From an uncultured Pelagibacteraceae bacterium (GTDB taxonomy: Bacteria; Pseudomonadota; Alphaproteobacteria; Pelagibacterales; Pelagibacteraceae): a stretch of 36,859 nt of DNA. The stretch spans positions 1-36,859 of the forward strand of contig CACNAY010000007.1 of NCBI GenBank assembly GCA_902618555.1, in the 5' to 3' direction. Every line of letters begins with the position of its first letter. Position 1 is the stretch's first letter. The position numbers and the translations under genes are program-made. The notes beneath the pieces are model-generated. The model searched no databases, had not been told where the DNA came from, and saw only the letters and a list, made by a program, of their open reading frames with translations. Positions 1 to 7,873 of this stretch are shown here, piece after piece.

Positions 1-785
1 TTGGTATTAAGCCTTCGTACCCTTCAACTGATTTTGGTTATTTTTTATCACATCGGGTTAAGAATAAATACAAGGTTTCAAAATTTATTGAAAAACCAAA
101 TTTAGAAAAAGCAAAAAAAATTATTAAAAAAAATGCTTATTGGAATTCAGGAATGTTTTTCCTTACGAAAAAATCAATAATTAATAACTTCAAGAAGTAC
201 CAAAACAAAAACTACAATTGTTGTTTGAATTCTGTAAATAAATCGAGATTTAAAAATAATGTTTATTATCTAAATAAAAATGACTTTTTAAAATGTAAGA
301 CAATTTCTTTTGATTATGCAATATTAGAAAAATCAAAAGATATAAATGCTATAAATCTAAATATACCTTGGTCTGATCTTGGAAGCTGGAAAGAAATTTG
401 CAAAATCTATAATAAATTAAAGATTAAATATCAAAAAAAGAAAAATATTTTTTACAGACCTTGGGGCAGGTATACAAATTTGTACAACGGTAAAAATTTT
501 TTAATTAAAGAACTTTATGTAAAATCTCAAGGAGTTCTAAGTCTTCAAAAACACTTTCATCGTTCTGAACATTGGGTTGTAACTCAAGGAACTCCAAAAA
601 TAACTTTGAACAGAAAAAAATTTTATTTAAAAACCAATGAAACTATTTTTATACCTGTCAAATCTATTCACAGAATAGAAAACCCGTATAAGAAACCAGT
701 AAAAATAATTGAAGCTCAATTAGGATCAATTTTAAAAGAAACTGATATAGTTAGATATCAAGATATATACGGTAGAGTTAAATAA
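1..785 (+). CDS. manC: Mannose-1-phosphate guanylyltransferase (ManC/AlgA type), 5'-partial
   Basis: The gene enters from the left edge; the frame begins at base 3, leaving 260 codons. It makes GDP-mannose from mannose-1-phosphate and GTP for surface polysaccharide synthesis. The visible part starts late in the nucleotidyltransferase domain, with GIKPSYPSTDFGY, FIEKP and the AYWNSGMF motif. A C-terminal cupin (mannose-6-phosphate isomerase type II-like) domain follows from about base 450, with RPWGRY, LSLQKHFHRSEHWVV, FIPVKSIHRIENP and a final DIVRYQDIYGR. This two-domain order is typical of bifunctional ManC/AlgA proteins. The N-terminal pyrophosphorylase signature lies outside the window. 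The stop overlaps the convergent xthA stop by 8 bases. An in-frame ATG at 153 is internal, not the start. Confidence 0.93.
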   Translation, partial: GIKPSYPSTDFGYFLSHRVKNKYKVSKFIEKPNLEKAKKIIKKNAYWNSGMFFLTKKSIINNFKKYQNKNYNCCLNSVNKSRFKNNVYYLNKNDFLKCKTISFDYAILEKSKDINAINLNIPWSDLGSWKEICKIYNKLKIKYQKKKNIFYRPWGRYTNLYNGKNFLIKELYVKSQGVLSLQKHFHRSEHWVVTQGTPKITLNRKKFYLKTNETIFIPVKSIHRIENPYKKPVKIIEAQLGSILKETDIVRYQDIYGRVK

Positions 786-1554
786 TTTCAAGTTCGATTG
801 GTGTGTGATCAGATGGTTTTTCTTTTGATCTTGGTTTTTTATTTATATCAATTGATTTTATATTTTCAATTAAACTGTTTGAAAGTAAAAAATGATCTAT
901 TCTCATTCCATAATTTTTTTGCCAGGAACCTGCAAAGTAGTCCCAAAACGTATATTCTTGTTTTGTTTTATTTTTAAATCTATATACATCTTTAAAACCT
1001 AAATTGATTAATTCTCTATATTTTTTTCTTATTTCTAATCTACCTAAAGCATCGTTTTCATATCTTTTAAAATCATGAACATCTATTTCTTCAGGAATAA
1101 TATTAAAATCACCAGCGATAAGCATATTTGAGTTTTTTTGAATTTTTTTTTTAACACTTGATATAAATTTTTTTAACCACTCTTTTTTATATTCATATTT
1201 TTCTGTATCTATAGGATTTCCATTTGGAACATAAATATTAATAAGTTCTATCTTTTTATTTTTTAATCTTAACTCAGCAGTAATTATTCTAGATTGTTTT
1301 AAATCATCTTTAATAAAGCTATTATTAATATTATTTAATTCTTGTTTAGATATTATAGCAACACCATTGTAACTTTTTTGACCGAAAACATAAGAGTTAT
1401 ATCCAATGTTTTGAAAATCTTCATAAGGAAAACCAATATCTTGAGTTTTAATTTCTTGGAGTAATAAAATATCAGGATTCGATTGTTTGATATAATCTAA
1501 AATGTTTGTAATTCTTGCTCTAACTGAGTTCACGTTCCATGAAATTATTTTCAT
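778..1554 (-). CDS. xthA: Exodeoxyribonuclease III
   Basis: This is an AP endonuclease and 3'-5' exonuclease of base-excision repair, 258 aa, close to the usual family length. Visible EEP-family motifs are WNVNSVRAR (6-14), LLQEIK with metal-binding Glu34, GDFN at 148-151, RIDHFLLS and the terminal SDHTP with Asp249 and His250. I start it at the ATG at 1554, because the family begins MKIISWNVNS; a start 30 bases further upstream would add ten residues that overlap the preceding gene. Its ATG shares one base with the stop of the Fe-S carrier gene upstream (TAATG), which suggests translational coupling. Confidence 0.95.
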   Translation of the reverse strand: MKIISWNVNSVRARITNILDYIKQSNPDILLLQEIKTQDIGFPYEDFQNIGYNSYVFGQKSYNGVAIISKQELNNINNSFIKDDLKQSRIITAELRLKNKKIELINIYVPNGNPIDTEKYEYKKEWLKKFISSVKKKIQKNSNMLIAGDFNIIPEEIDVHDFKRYENDALGRLEIRKKYRELINLGFKDVYRFKNKTKQEYTFWDYFAGSWQKNYGMRIDHFLLSNSLIENIKSIDINKKPRSKEKPSDHTPIELEII

Positions 1555-1868
1555 TAAACTGAAAAAGAAAGACCACAACCACACGAAGCCGAAGCTTTAG
1601 GATTATTTATAGAAAAAGACTCGCCAATCATTTCTTTTTTAAAATCTACTGTTGAGCCCGCTATAATATCAAGCGACTGCTTATCTATTACAGCTTTGTT
1701 AAACAAGATATCGTCTTCCTCTATTTTATCATCAAAGCTAAAATTATATTTAAATCCAGAACACCCGCCTCCTTGAACTGCAATTCTAAAATATTTTTTC
1801 TCTTTGTTTTTAGTGATCTTATCTATCTGATTTTTTGCACTATCAGTAAATTCTAATTTTTTTTCCAT
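1554..1868 (-). CDS. erpA: Fe-S cluster carrier of the ErpA/IscA (HesB) family
   Basis: A 104-aa A-type carrier that holds Fe-S clusters and passes them to apoproteins in the cytoplasm. All three ligand cysteines are visible: Cys36 in GGGCSGF, and Cys96 and Cys98 in the C-terminal CGCG motif. Insertion protein ErpA is the best guess because the gene stands alone, away from isc or suf genes, but IscA or SufA cannot be excluded from sequence alone. It is first in a two-gene minus-strand unit with xthA and diverges from the dGTPase-like gene across only 31 bases. Confidence 0.88.
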   Translation of the reverse strand: MEKKLEFTDSAKNQIDKITKNKEKKYFRIAVQGGGCSGFKYNFSFDDKIEEDDILFNKAVIDKQSLDIIAGSTVDFKKEMIGESFSINNPKASASCGCGLSFSV

Positions 1869-1899
1869 AATTATTTAGTATATAATCTATATAGTAAGC
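1869..1899. promoter_or_regulatory. Overlapping divergent promoters of erpA-xthA and dgt
   Basis: The whole 31-base divergent spacer. On the plus strand TATAAT lies at 1881-1886, 13 bases before the dgt ATG. On the minus strand TATACT (plus 1877-1882) lies 8 bases before the erpA ATG. The two -10 boxes overlap by two bases, so any -35 contacts must fall inside the opposite gene. No good -35 hexamer is seen for either. Confidence 0.45.
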
Positions 1900-3040
1900 A
1901 TGCAAAAAAATTCAATCCAAACTTTATCTAAATTAGCTGTGCCATTAAAGTCAAAGGGTAGGTTTTTTAATGAAAAAAAAACTCATTTAAGGTCAGATTT
2001 TCAAAGAGACAGAGATAGAATAATTCATTCAACTGCTTTTCGAAGACTAAAACATAAAACACAAGTATTTGTAAATACTACTGGAGATCACTTTAGAACT
2101 AGAATTACTCACTCTTTAGAAGTAGCTCAAATTGCAAGAACTTTGTCTAAATTTTTTAATCTAAATGAAGACTTATGCGAAACTCTAAGTTTGGCCCATG
2201 ACTTGGGTCATACACCCTTTGGACATGCAGGTGAAGAGGCACTTAATGATTGCATGAAAAGATTTGGAGGATTCGATCACAATATACAAACTTTAAGAAC
2301 GATTTTATTTTTAGAAAACAGGTATTATTCATTTAAAGGTTTAAATCTTACATTAGAAACATTAGATGGATTAATTAAACATAATGGACCAACCAAAAAT
2401 TTAAAAAAATTCGAAGAAATTTTAGGAGTTAACTATTTTAAAAATAAGATTAATTTTTCTGAAAGTCCTTCACTAGAAGCACAGGTAGCCTCTATATCTG
2501 ATGATATAGCATATAATAGTCATGATTTAGAAGATGGGTTGAAATCTAATTTATTTTATCTTGATGATTTAGAAAATATTCCAATTCTCAACAAGATTGT
2601 TATAAAGCATAAAAATAAATTAAAAGATTATTCAATAGATTTGGTAATAAGACAAATAGTAAGAGAAATAATCAATGAAATGGTCGAAGATTTGATAATC
2701 ACCACTCAAAAAAATCTTAAAAAAAATAAAATTAAAAATTTAAAAAGATGTTTTTAAATCTAAATACCCCATAGTGACTTTTTCAAGCAAAATGAGAAAA
2801 TTCGATAAAAGAATAAAAAGTTTTTTAAGAGCAAATATGTACTATCATAACAAAGTAAAATCTAATACGAATGATGGAAAAAAAATTATCAGAAAATTAT
2901 TTTTTTCAATAAGAAAAAATCCAGGTAAATATATAAATGTGAGTAAGTACGATAAAACGAATGTTGCCAGATCAATTTGCGATTTTATAGCTGGAATGAC
3001 TGATAGATATGCAATAAATCTATATAAAAAGATAAAATGA
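1900..3040 (+). pseudogene. dgt: Deoxyguanosinetriphosphate triphosphohydrolase-like protein, interrupted by a one-base frameshift
   Basis: An HD-domain dNTPase that removes triphosphate from deoxynucleotides. The first frame (1900-2757) carries the HD residues: His71 in RITHSLEVAQ, His100-Asp101 in LAHDLGHTPFGHAGEEAL, and a later DDIAYNSHD. It then stops after KRCF. The conserved continuation reads on in the next frame from about 2747 to the TGA at 3038-3040, giving DVFKSKYPIVTFSSKM and the remaining C-terminal region. Removing one A from the run at 2742-2746 restores a single protein of about 379 aa, the expected family length. The GTG at 2774 is therefore unlikely to be a genuine start. 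The catalytic half is intact. The cause could be a sequencing error, a real pseudogene or recoding; the sequence alone does not decide. Confidence 0.8.
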
Positions 3041-4761
3041 ATATATTTGAAAATTATTTATTGAATATAAATAAAGTTATTTTAGATAATAAAGATAATT
3101 TAAAACTAAAAATTTTGGAAAATCTAGATAATATAAATTTAGAAGTTCCACCTAGTCATTTTAATTACGATTTATCTTCTAATATTTCATTAGTATTAGC
3201 TAAAAAAAATAAACTTAATCCAATTAATTTAGCAGAGGATATAAAAGATTTACTGTTAAAAAAGATAAATCACTTTGAAAAAATTGATATAGCAGGTCCT
3301 GGTTTTCTTAATATAAAACTGTCAAAAAATGGTTTTATTGATAACATTAAAGATATATTCAAAAATAAGGATAATTACGGATCAAAAAAATCAAATAAAA
3401 TTTATAATATAGAATTTGTTTCAGCTAATCCAACGGGGCCAATGCATGTAGGTCATTGTAGGGGGGCAGTTTTTGGCGATGTTTTATCAAACTTATTGTT
3501 ATTTAATGGAAATAAAGTAATCAAAGAATACTATATAAATGATTACGGTAACCAAATAAGAAATTTTGTAGAGTCAGTTTATTTAAGAATAAGAGAAATT
3601 AAACATAAAGAAAAATTTGTTTTAAAAGAAAATTTATATCCAGGTGAATATATAAAGGAAATCGCAAATAATATAATAAAAAAAAATAAGAACATTAATG
3701 TTGAAAATTTAGATAATTCATTCGATGAATTAAAAAAACTTTCTTTAGAAGGATCAATGAATTTAATTAAAGATGATCTCAAAAAACTTGGAATACAACA
3801 TGACAATTTTTTCTCTGAAACCGAGCTTATAAAGAAAGATTTGGTAAACAAAACAATAAATCAATTAAAAAAAAAAAATTTGGTAGAAGAAGGCTATTTA
3901 GATCCTCCTAAAGGAGAGAAGTCAAAAAATTGGAAAAAAATAAAAAGACTTATATTTAAATCAACAGAATTTGGAGATGATACAAATAGATCATTACAAA
4001 AAGATGATGGATCATGGACCTACTTTGCAAACGATGTTGCTTACCATTCTGATAAAATTAGTAGAAAATATAATAATTTGATAAATATTCTTGGAGCTGA
4101 TCACACAGGCTATATTAAAAGAATTAGCGCAGCAGTATCGGCACTTTCTGACAAAAAAGTGAAGTTGAATTGTAAAGTTTGTCAACTAGTGAAACTTTAT
4201 AAGAATGGACAACCTTTTAAGATGTCAAAAAGAGCGGGTGATTTTATCTCTGTCCAAGATTTACTTAATGAAGTCAATAAAGACTCAATAAGGTTTATGA
4301 TGTTAAATAGAAGTAATGATGTAGAGCTAGATTTTGATTTTGAAAAAGTAAAAGAAAAAACAAAAGACAATCCTGTTTTTTATGTTCAATATGCATATGC
4401 AAGGATAAACTCAATTTTAAGAACACTTAAAATTAATTTTAATGATCAGATTTCAGTTGATTCTAGTACATTTGAACCAAATGAATACGAGGAGAAGATA
4501 TTAAGAAAAATTTTTGAGTGGCCAAAAATAATAGAGTCAGCAGCTTATAAACTGGAACCTCATAAAATACCTTTTTACCTGTATGAACTATCAACACTGT
4601 TCCATTCTTATTGGAGTAAAGGAAATGAGGATAGTAAATTTAGATTAATACAAGATGGAAAAATTAAAAAAGAAGATTCTTTAGCTTATATCAATCTTAT
4701 TGCTATAGTAATAAAAAATGGAATGAATATACTTGGAGTGTCACTTCCTGAAAAAATGTAA
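3037..4761 (+). CDS. argS: Arginyl-tRNA synthetase
   Basis: A class I synthetase of 574 aa, close to the usual bacterial length. The N-terminal additional domain is followed by ANPTGPMHVGH, with the HIGH-type motif at 137-140. GADHTGYIKR follows, then FKMSKRAGDF with the KMSKS-type motif at 396-399, and a C-terminal DALR-type anticodon-binding domain with YVQYAYARI. The ATG overlaps the stop of the upstream dgt reading frame as ATGA, so translation of the two was evidently coupled. That supports the two dgt fragments having been one gene. The stop overlaps the next start by one base. Confidence 0.97.
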   Translation: MNIFENYLLNINKVILDNKDNLKLKILENLDNINLEVPPSHFNYDLSSNISLVLAKKNKLNPINLAEDIKDLLLKKINHFEKIDIAGPGFLNIKLSKNGFIDNIKDIFKNKDNYGSKKSNKIYNIEFVSANPTGPMHVGHCRGAVFGDVLSNLLLFNGNKVIKEYYINDYGNQIRNFVESVYLRIREIKHKEKFVLKENLYPGEYIKEIANNIIKKNKNINVENLDNSFDELKKLSLEGSMNLIKDDLKKLGIQHDNFFSETELIKKDLVNKTINQLKKKNLVEEGYLDPPKGEKSKNWKKIKRLIFKSTEFGDDTNRSLQKDDGSWTYFANDVAYHSDKISRKYNNLINILGADHTGYIKRISAAVSALSDKKVKLNCKVCQLVKLYKNGQPFKMSKRAGDFISVQDLLNEVNKDSIRFMMLNRSNDVELDFDFEKVKEKTKDNPVFYVQYAYARINSILRTLKINFNDQISVDSSTFEPNEYEEKILRKIFEWPKIIESAAYKLEPHKIPFYLYELSTLFHSYWSKGNEDSKFRLIQDGKIKKEDSLAYINLIAIVIKNGMNILGVSLPEKM

Positions 4762-5024
4762 TGTTTAAAATTATCAATATTTTAATGTCTTTGTTAGTGA
4801 TTTTTTTTATTTTTAAAGTTTTTAGTTTTTATTCTTCTAACAAAAATATTAGTGTTAAAAATTATAATCGCTTAAACATTGATTTAATTTTAAAAGAAAA
4901 AATCAAGAATTTGCCCGTTTTAGCAAACGATACAAGCGATATAATAGAATTTAACGACTCTTTTGATCAAGAAGATGATAGTAAAAAAAAAAGAAGTTTT
5001 TGGGAACTAATAAATAAAAAATGA
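4761..5024 (+). CDS. Small single-pass membrane protein of unknown function between argS and nagZ
   Basis: I do not recognise the family. The 87-aa product has one N-terminal membrane segment (about residues 5-24). A short Lys/Asn-rich linker and an acidic stretch (DSFDQEDD near 69) follow, and the C-terminus is basic (KKKRSFWELINKK). It sits exactly between argS and nagZ with 1- and 4-base overlaps, so it is very likely translated. In many Alphaproteobacteria this slot holds a membrane-anchored SPOR-domain protein. The topology here matches that protein's N-terminus, but no SPOR fold is visible. It could be a shortened remnant or an unrelated small protein. Confidence 0.7.
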   Translation: MFKIINILMSLLVIFFIFKVFSFYSSNKNISVKNYNRLNIDLILKEKIKNLPVLANDTSDIIEFNDSFDQEDDSKKKRSFWELINKK

Positions 5025-5965
5025 AATGTAAAGCTTTAATAATAAGTTTAAGTGGTACAAAGCTTTCTAAAATGGAAAAAGTACTCTTATCAGAAGAAAA
5101 ACCTTGGGGTGTAATATTGTTTAAAAGAAATTTAAAATCTTTAATTCAAATAAAGAATTTGACATCTCAAATAAGAAAATTGACAAAAAATAAAAAATTT
5201 CCGATTTTAATTGATGAGGAGGGAGAAAAAGTATCGAGATTAAAAAAAATAGTTCATCACAATATCTCCGCAAATTTTTTTGGAAACTTGTATAAAGAAA
5301 ATAAAACTTTTTGTTCAAAGCTTTTCAAACATTATATTTTTTCACTTAGCAAAATACTAAAAATCCTTGGCATTAATATAAATACAATTCCTGTTCTTGA
5401 TGTTTTAAGAAATAATACTCATAGAATAATAGGAAATCGAGGTTTTTCAAAAGATAAAAAAATTGTTAAAAAACTCGGATCCTTAACGGTTAGACACTTG
5501 CGTTCTAATAAAATTTCTGGGGTAATAAAACATATTCCTGGGCATGGAGCATCAGTATCAGATAGTCATAAAAAACTTCCCAGAATTTCATTTGACCTAA
5601 AAAAATTAAATGAAATAGATTTTTATCCTTTTAAACAATCCGAAGCAAAATTTGCCATGACCGCTCACATTTTGTACACAAAACTTGATAAAAAATATCC
5701 TGTTACACACTCAAAAAAAATAATTAACAATATTATTAGAAAAAAATTAAAATTTAGAGGAATATTAATTTCAGACGACATCTCAATGAAAGCTTTGAAA
5801 TATGATTTAATTACTAACGCGAAAAAATCTTTAGATGCCGGATGTAATCTTGCGTTATATTGCGCAGGAAAAATTAATGACAACCTTAAATTGATAAAAT
5901 CTTTGCCATATATCGATAATTTTACCTCCAAAAAAACTTCAGAATTTTATAAATTTTTAAGGTAA
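5021..5965 (+). CDS. nagZ: Beta-N-acetylhexosaminidase NagZ (glycoside hydrolase family 3)
   Basis: A cytoplasmic muropeptide-recycling enzyme that removes N-acetylglucosamine from anhydro-muropeptides; 314 aa. It carries the NagZ-specific loop KHIPGHG followed by SDSHKKLP, with the acid/base pair Asp181 and His183. It also has PILIDEEGEKVSRL near 61-74, the MTAH motif, and GILISDDISMKAL with the nucleophile in the SDD at 251-253. It lies in the conserved alphaproteobacterial string before scpA, starting inside the stop of the preceding small gene (ATGA). Confidence 0.95.
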   Translation: MKCKALIISLSGTKLSKMEKVLLSEEKPWGVILFKRNLKSLIQIKNLTSQIRKLTKNKKFPILIDEEGEKVSRLKKIVHHNISANFFGNLYKENKTFCSKLFKHYIFSLSKILKILGININTIPVLDVLRNNTHRIIGNRGFSKDKKIVKKLGSLTVRHLRSNKISGVIKHIPGHGASVSDSHKKLPRISFDLKKLNEIDFYPFKQSEAKFAMTAHILYTKLDKKYPVTHSKKIINNIIRKKLKFRGILISDDISMKALKYDLITNAKKSLDAGCNLALYCAGKINDNLKLIKSLPYIDNFTSKKTSEFYKFLR

Positions 5966-5973
5966 AATTAATA

Positions 5974-6708
5974 ATGGAATCAAAAAACTTAAATCAGATT
6001 TCAATTGATATACCAAATTACAACGGTCCCTTAGAAGTTCTTCTTGACTTAGCAAAAACTCAAAAAGTAGATTTAGCTGAAATTTCTATCACAAAACTAG
6101 CTGATCAATTTCTTGATTTTATAAAGAAACATGAAGATTTAAATTTAGAAACAGCCTCTGAATTTTTATTAATGGCAACTTGGTTAGCTTACTTAAAATC
6201 AAAATTATTATTACCAGAACAAGATGATGAAGATTTTAAAGCACTTGAAGTAGCTGAAAAGTTAAAATTACAATTAAAAAAATTAGAATTAATCAGAATT
6301 TTATCAGATCAAATGCTTAAAAAAAAAAGATTAGGTATTCATATTTTTACAAGAGGGATGAAGGGAGGTATAAGATCTATAAATACTCCAAAATATGATG
6401 TTTCACTTTATGAATTACTTAAAACATATTCTGATATTCAAATGCAAAAAACTTTTCAAAATATTAGTATCCCAAAATTACCAGTTTTTACAACAGAAGA
6501 GGGGATTAAACACATTAAATCAAATCTAAATAAATTAATGGAATGGAAAAATATCGTTACTTTAATTCCAAAATTTTATTTAGAAAAAAAAATGAAAAAA
6601 TCTGGTATTGCTGGTATTTTTGCTGCGACACTTGAATTGTCAAAAGAGGGAGCAATATCAGTCTCTCAGAAAAAATTATTTGAAAAAATAATGATAAAAA
6701 AAATTTAA
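5974..6708 (+). CDS. scpA: Segregation and condensation protein A
   Basis: The kleisin subunit of the SMC-ScpAB condensin; 244 aa. The N-terminal part shows the ScpA hallmark YNGPLEVLLDLAKTQKVDL (15-33) and the helical ASEFLLMATWLAYLKSKLLLP segment, which contact the SMC neck. A charged middle follows, then a C-terminal winged-helix region (FAATLELSKEGAISVSQ) that contacts the SMC cap. scpB follows with no gap, so the two partners are made from one message. Confidence 0.95.
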   Translation: MESKNLNQISIDIPNYNGPLEVLLDLAKTQKVDLAEISITKLADQFLDFIKKHEDLNLETASEFLLMATWLAYLKSKLLLPEQDDEDFKALEVAEKLKLQLKKLELIRILSDQMLKKKRLGIHIFTRGMKGGIRSINTPKYDVSLYELLKTYSDIQMQKTFQNISIPKLPVFTTEEGIKHIKSNLNKLMEWKNIVTLIPKFYLEKKMKKSGIAGIFAATLELSKEGAISVSQKKLFEKIMIKKI

Positions 6709-7395
6709 ATGAAAAATAAAAAGAAAGATAATATAATTGATTTTCCCACATCACCTACAAAACTTGAGAGACAGGTTGAGGCTATTCTTTTTGCAGCTGC
6801 AGAACCTCTCGATCTTGAAACTATTGAAAAAAGAGTTCAAACTACTACAAATTTAAAAAAAACATTAGAAAATCTTCAATTAATTTATAAAAAAAGAGGG
6901 ATTAATTTAGTATGTATAAAAAATAAATGGTCTTTTAGAACAGCGGATGATTTATCAAAATTAATGTCTTTACAAAAATCTACGCAAAAAAAATTATCTA
7001 AAGCTACAATAGAGACTTTAGCAATAATTGTTTATCATCAACCTGTTACAAGATCTGAAATTGAAGAAATTAGAGGAGTGTCATTCGCTTCAAATACCCT
7101 GGAAATTTTACTTGAATTAAACTGGGTAAGACCTGCAGGGCGTAAAGATGTTCCTGGAAAACCTTTACAATATGCAACAACTGAAAATTTTCTAGATCAT
7201 TTCAACATTCAAAAATTGTCTGATTTACCGACTATTGATGAACTTGGTTCAGCAGGACTAATAGATACATCAAGTATTGATAAATCTATTTTTGGTACCG
7301 GCAAATTTTTTAAGGAACAGTCAATATCTGAAAAGCAGAATATTTATGAGGATATTGATGAAGCAATAAAAAAAGCACCTGAAGAGGAAAAATAA
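6709..7395 (+). CDS. scpB: Segregation and condensation protein B
   Basis: A dimeric winged-helix partner of ScpA in the SMC condensin; 228 aa. Motifs include ERQVEAILFAAAEPL at the first winged helix, SKATIETLAIIVYHQPVTRSEIEEIRGV across the second, and GRKDVPGKPLQYATTENFL. It starts immediately after the scpA stop codon. The C-terminal tail is acidic and lysine-rich and probably disordered. Confidence 0.95.
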   Translation: MKNKKKDNIIDFPTSPTKLERQVEAILFAAAEPLDLETIEKRVQTTTNLKKTLENLQLIYKKRGINLVCIKNKWSFRTADDLSKLMSLQKSTQKKLSKATIETLAIIVYHQPVTRSEIEEIRGVSFASNTLEILLELNWVRPAGRKDVPGKPLQYATTENFLDHFNIQKLSDLPTIDELGSAGLIDTSSIDKSIFGTGKFFKEQSISEKQNIYEDIDEAIKKAPEEEK

Positions 7396-7419
7396 ATATA
7401 TTTATTTAGCCATTTTTAT

Positions 7420-7429
7420 TGTATATAAT
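7420..7429 (+). promoter_or_regulatory. Probable -10 element for tatABC-serS
   Basis: TATAAT at 7424-7429, preceded by TG two bases upstream, in the 41-base gap between scpB and tatA. Only seven bases separate it from the tatA ATG at 7437, so the transcript would be leaderless or nearly so. No convincing -35 hexamer is present. Confidence 0.45.
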
Positions 7430-7436
7430 TAAAATT

Positions 7437-7634
7437 ATGGGAATTAGTTTCTGGCAAATAGCAATAGTAGTCGTTCTTGTTGTTTTACTCTTTGGTAGAG
7501 GAAAAATATCTAGTTTGATGGGTGATGTTGCAAAAGGTATCAAAAGTTTTAAAAAAGGGATGTCTGACGATACATCAACAAATAATCAAGATGATAATTC
7601 TAAGTCAGACAATTCTGACTCTGAAAATAAATAA
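7437..7634 (+). CDS. tatA: Sec-independent translocase protein TatA
   Basis: The pore-forming or membrane-thinning subunit of the twin-arginine translocase; 65 aa. One N-terminal membrane helix ([16 protein letters not shown]) is followed by the [20 protein letters not shown] amphipathic helix, with its typical Phe-Gly hinge, and an Asp/Ser/Asn-rich tail. I start it at ATG 7437 (MGISFWQ); a TTG 18 bases upstream is in frame but overlaps the putative -10 box. tatB and tatC follow, forming a complete tatABC operon. Confidence 0.95.
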   Translation: MGISFWQIAIVVVLVVLLFGRGKISSLMGDVAKGIKSFKKGMSDDTSTNNQDDNSKSDNSDSENK

Positions 7635-7639
7635 TCAAA

Positions 7640-7873
7640 ATGCCTCAAATTGGATGGTTAGAGATTTTATCAGTAGTAATCATTGCAATTTTAGTTTTGG
7701 GCCCTAAAGAATTTCCTATTGTATTAAAAAAAATAGGTTCTTATATAGGAAAAGCAAAAAATACATTAAGCAATTTTCAAAAAGAAGTATCTTCAGTTAC
7801 TAAAGATGTTGAATTAGAGGAAGAAATCTCAACTAAAGATAAAACTAAAAAAAAAACTGAAAATAATGGCTGA
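7640..7873 (+). CDS. tatB: Sec-independent translocase protein TatB
   Basis: A receptor-complex subunit of the Tat translocase; 77 aa, short for TatB but complete. It starts MPQIGWLEILSV and has one membrane helix ending in LGPKEFP, the TatB hinge with Gly-Pro-Lys. An amphipathic helix (KIGSYIGKAKNTLSNF) and a charged tail follow. It overlaps tatC by 8 bases (ATGGCTGA), indicating coupled translation of the TatBC receptor pair. Confidence 0.93.
   Translation: MPQIGWLEILSVVIIAILVLGPKEFPIVLKKIGSYIGKAKNTLSNFQKEVSSVTKDVELEEEISTKDKTKKKTENNG

Noticed and set aside
2700-2750. Dense A-runs as a regulatory or repeat element
   Set aside because: Runs of A or T are common throughout this A+T-rich window and mostly encode Lys; only the A5 run at the frameshift has a consequence.
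2774-3040. The second dgt fragment as an independent gene starting at GTG
   Set aside because: Conserved coding sequence extends upstream of the GTG (DVFKSKYPI) in the same frame, so the fragment is the tail of the frameshifted gene.
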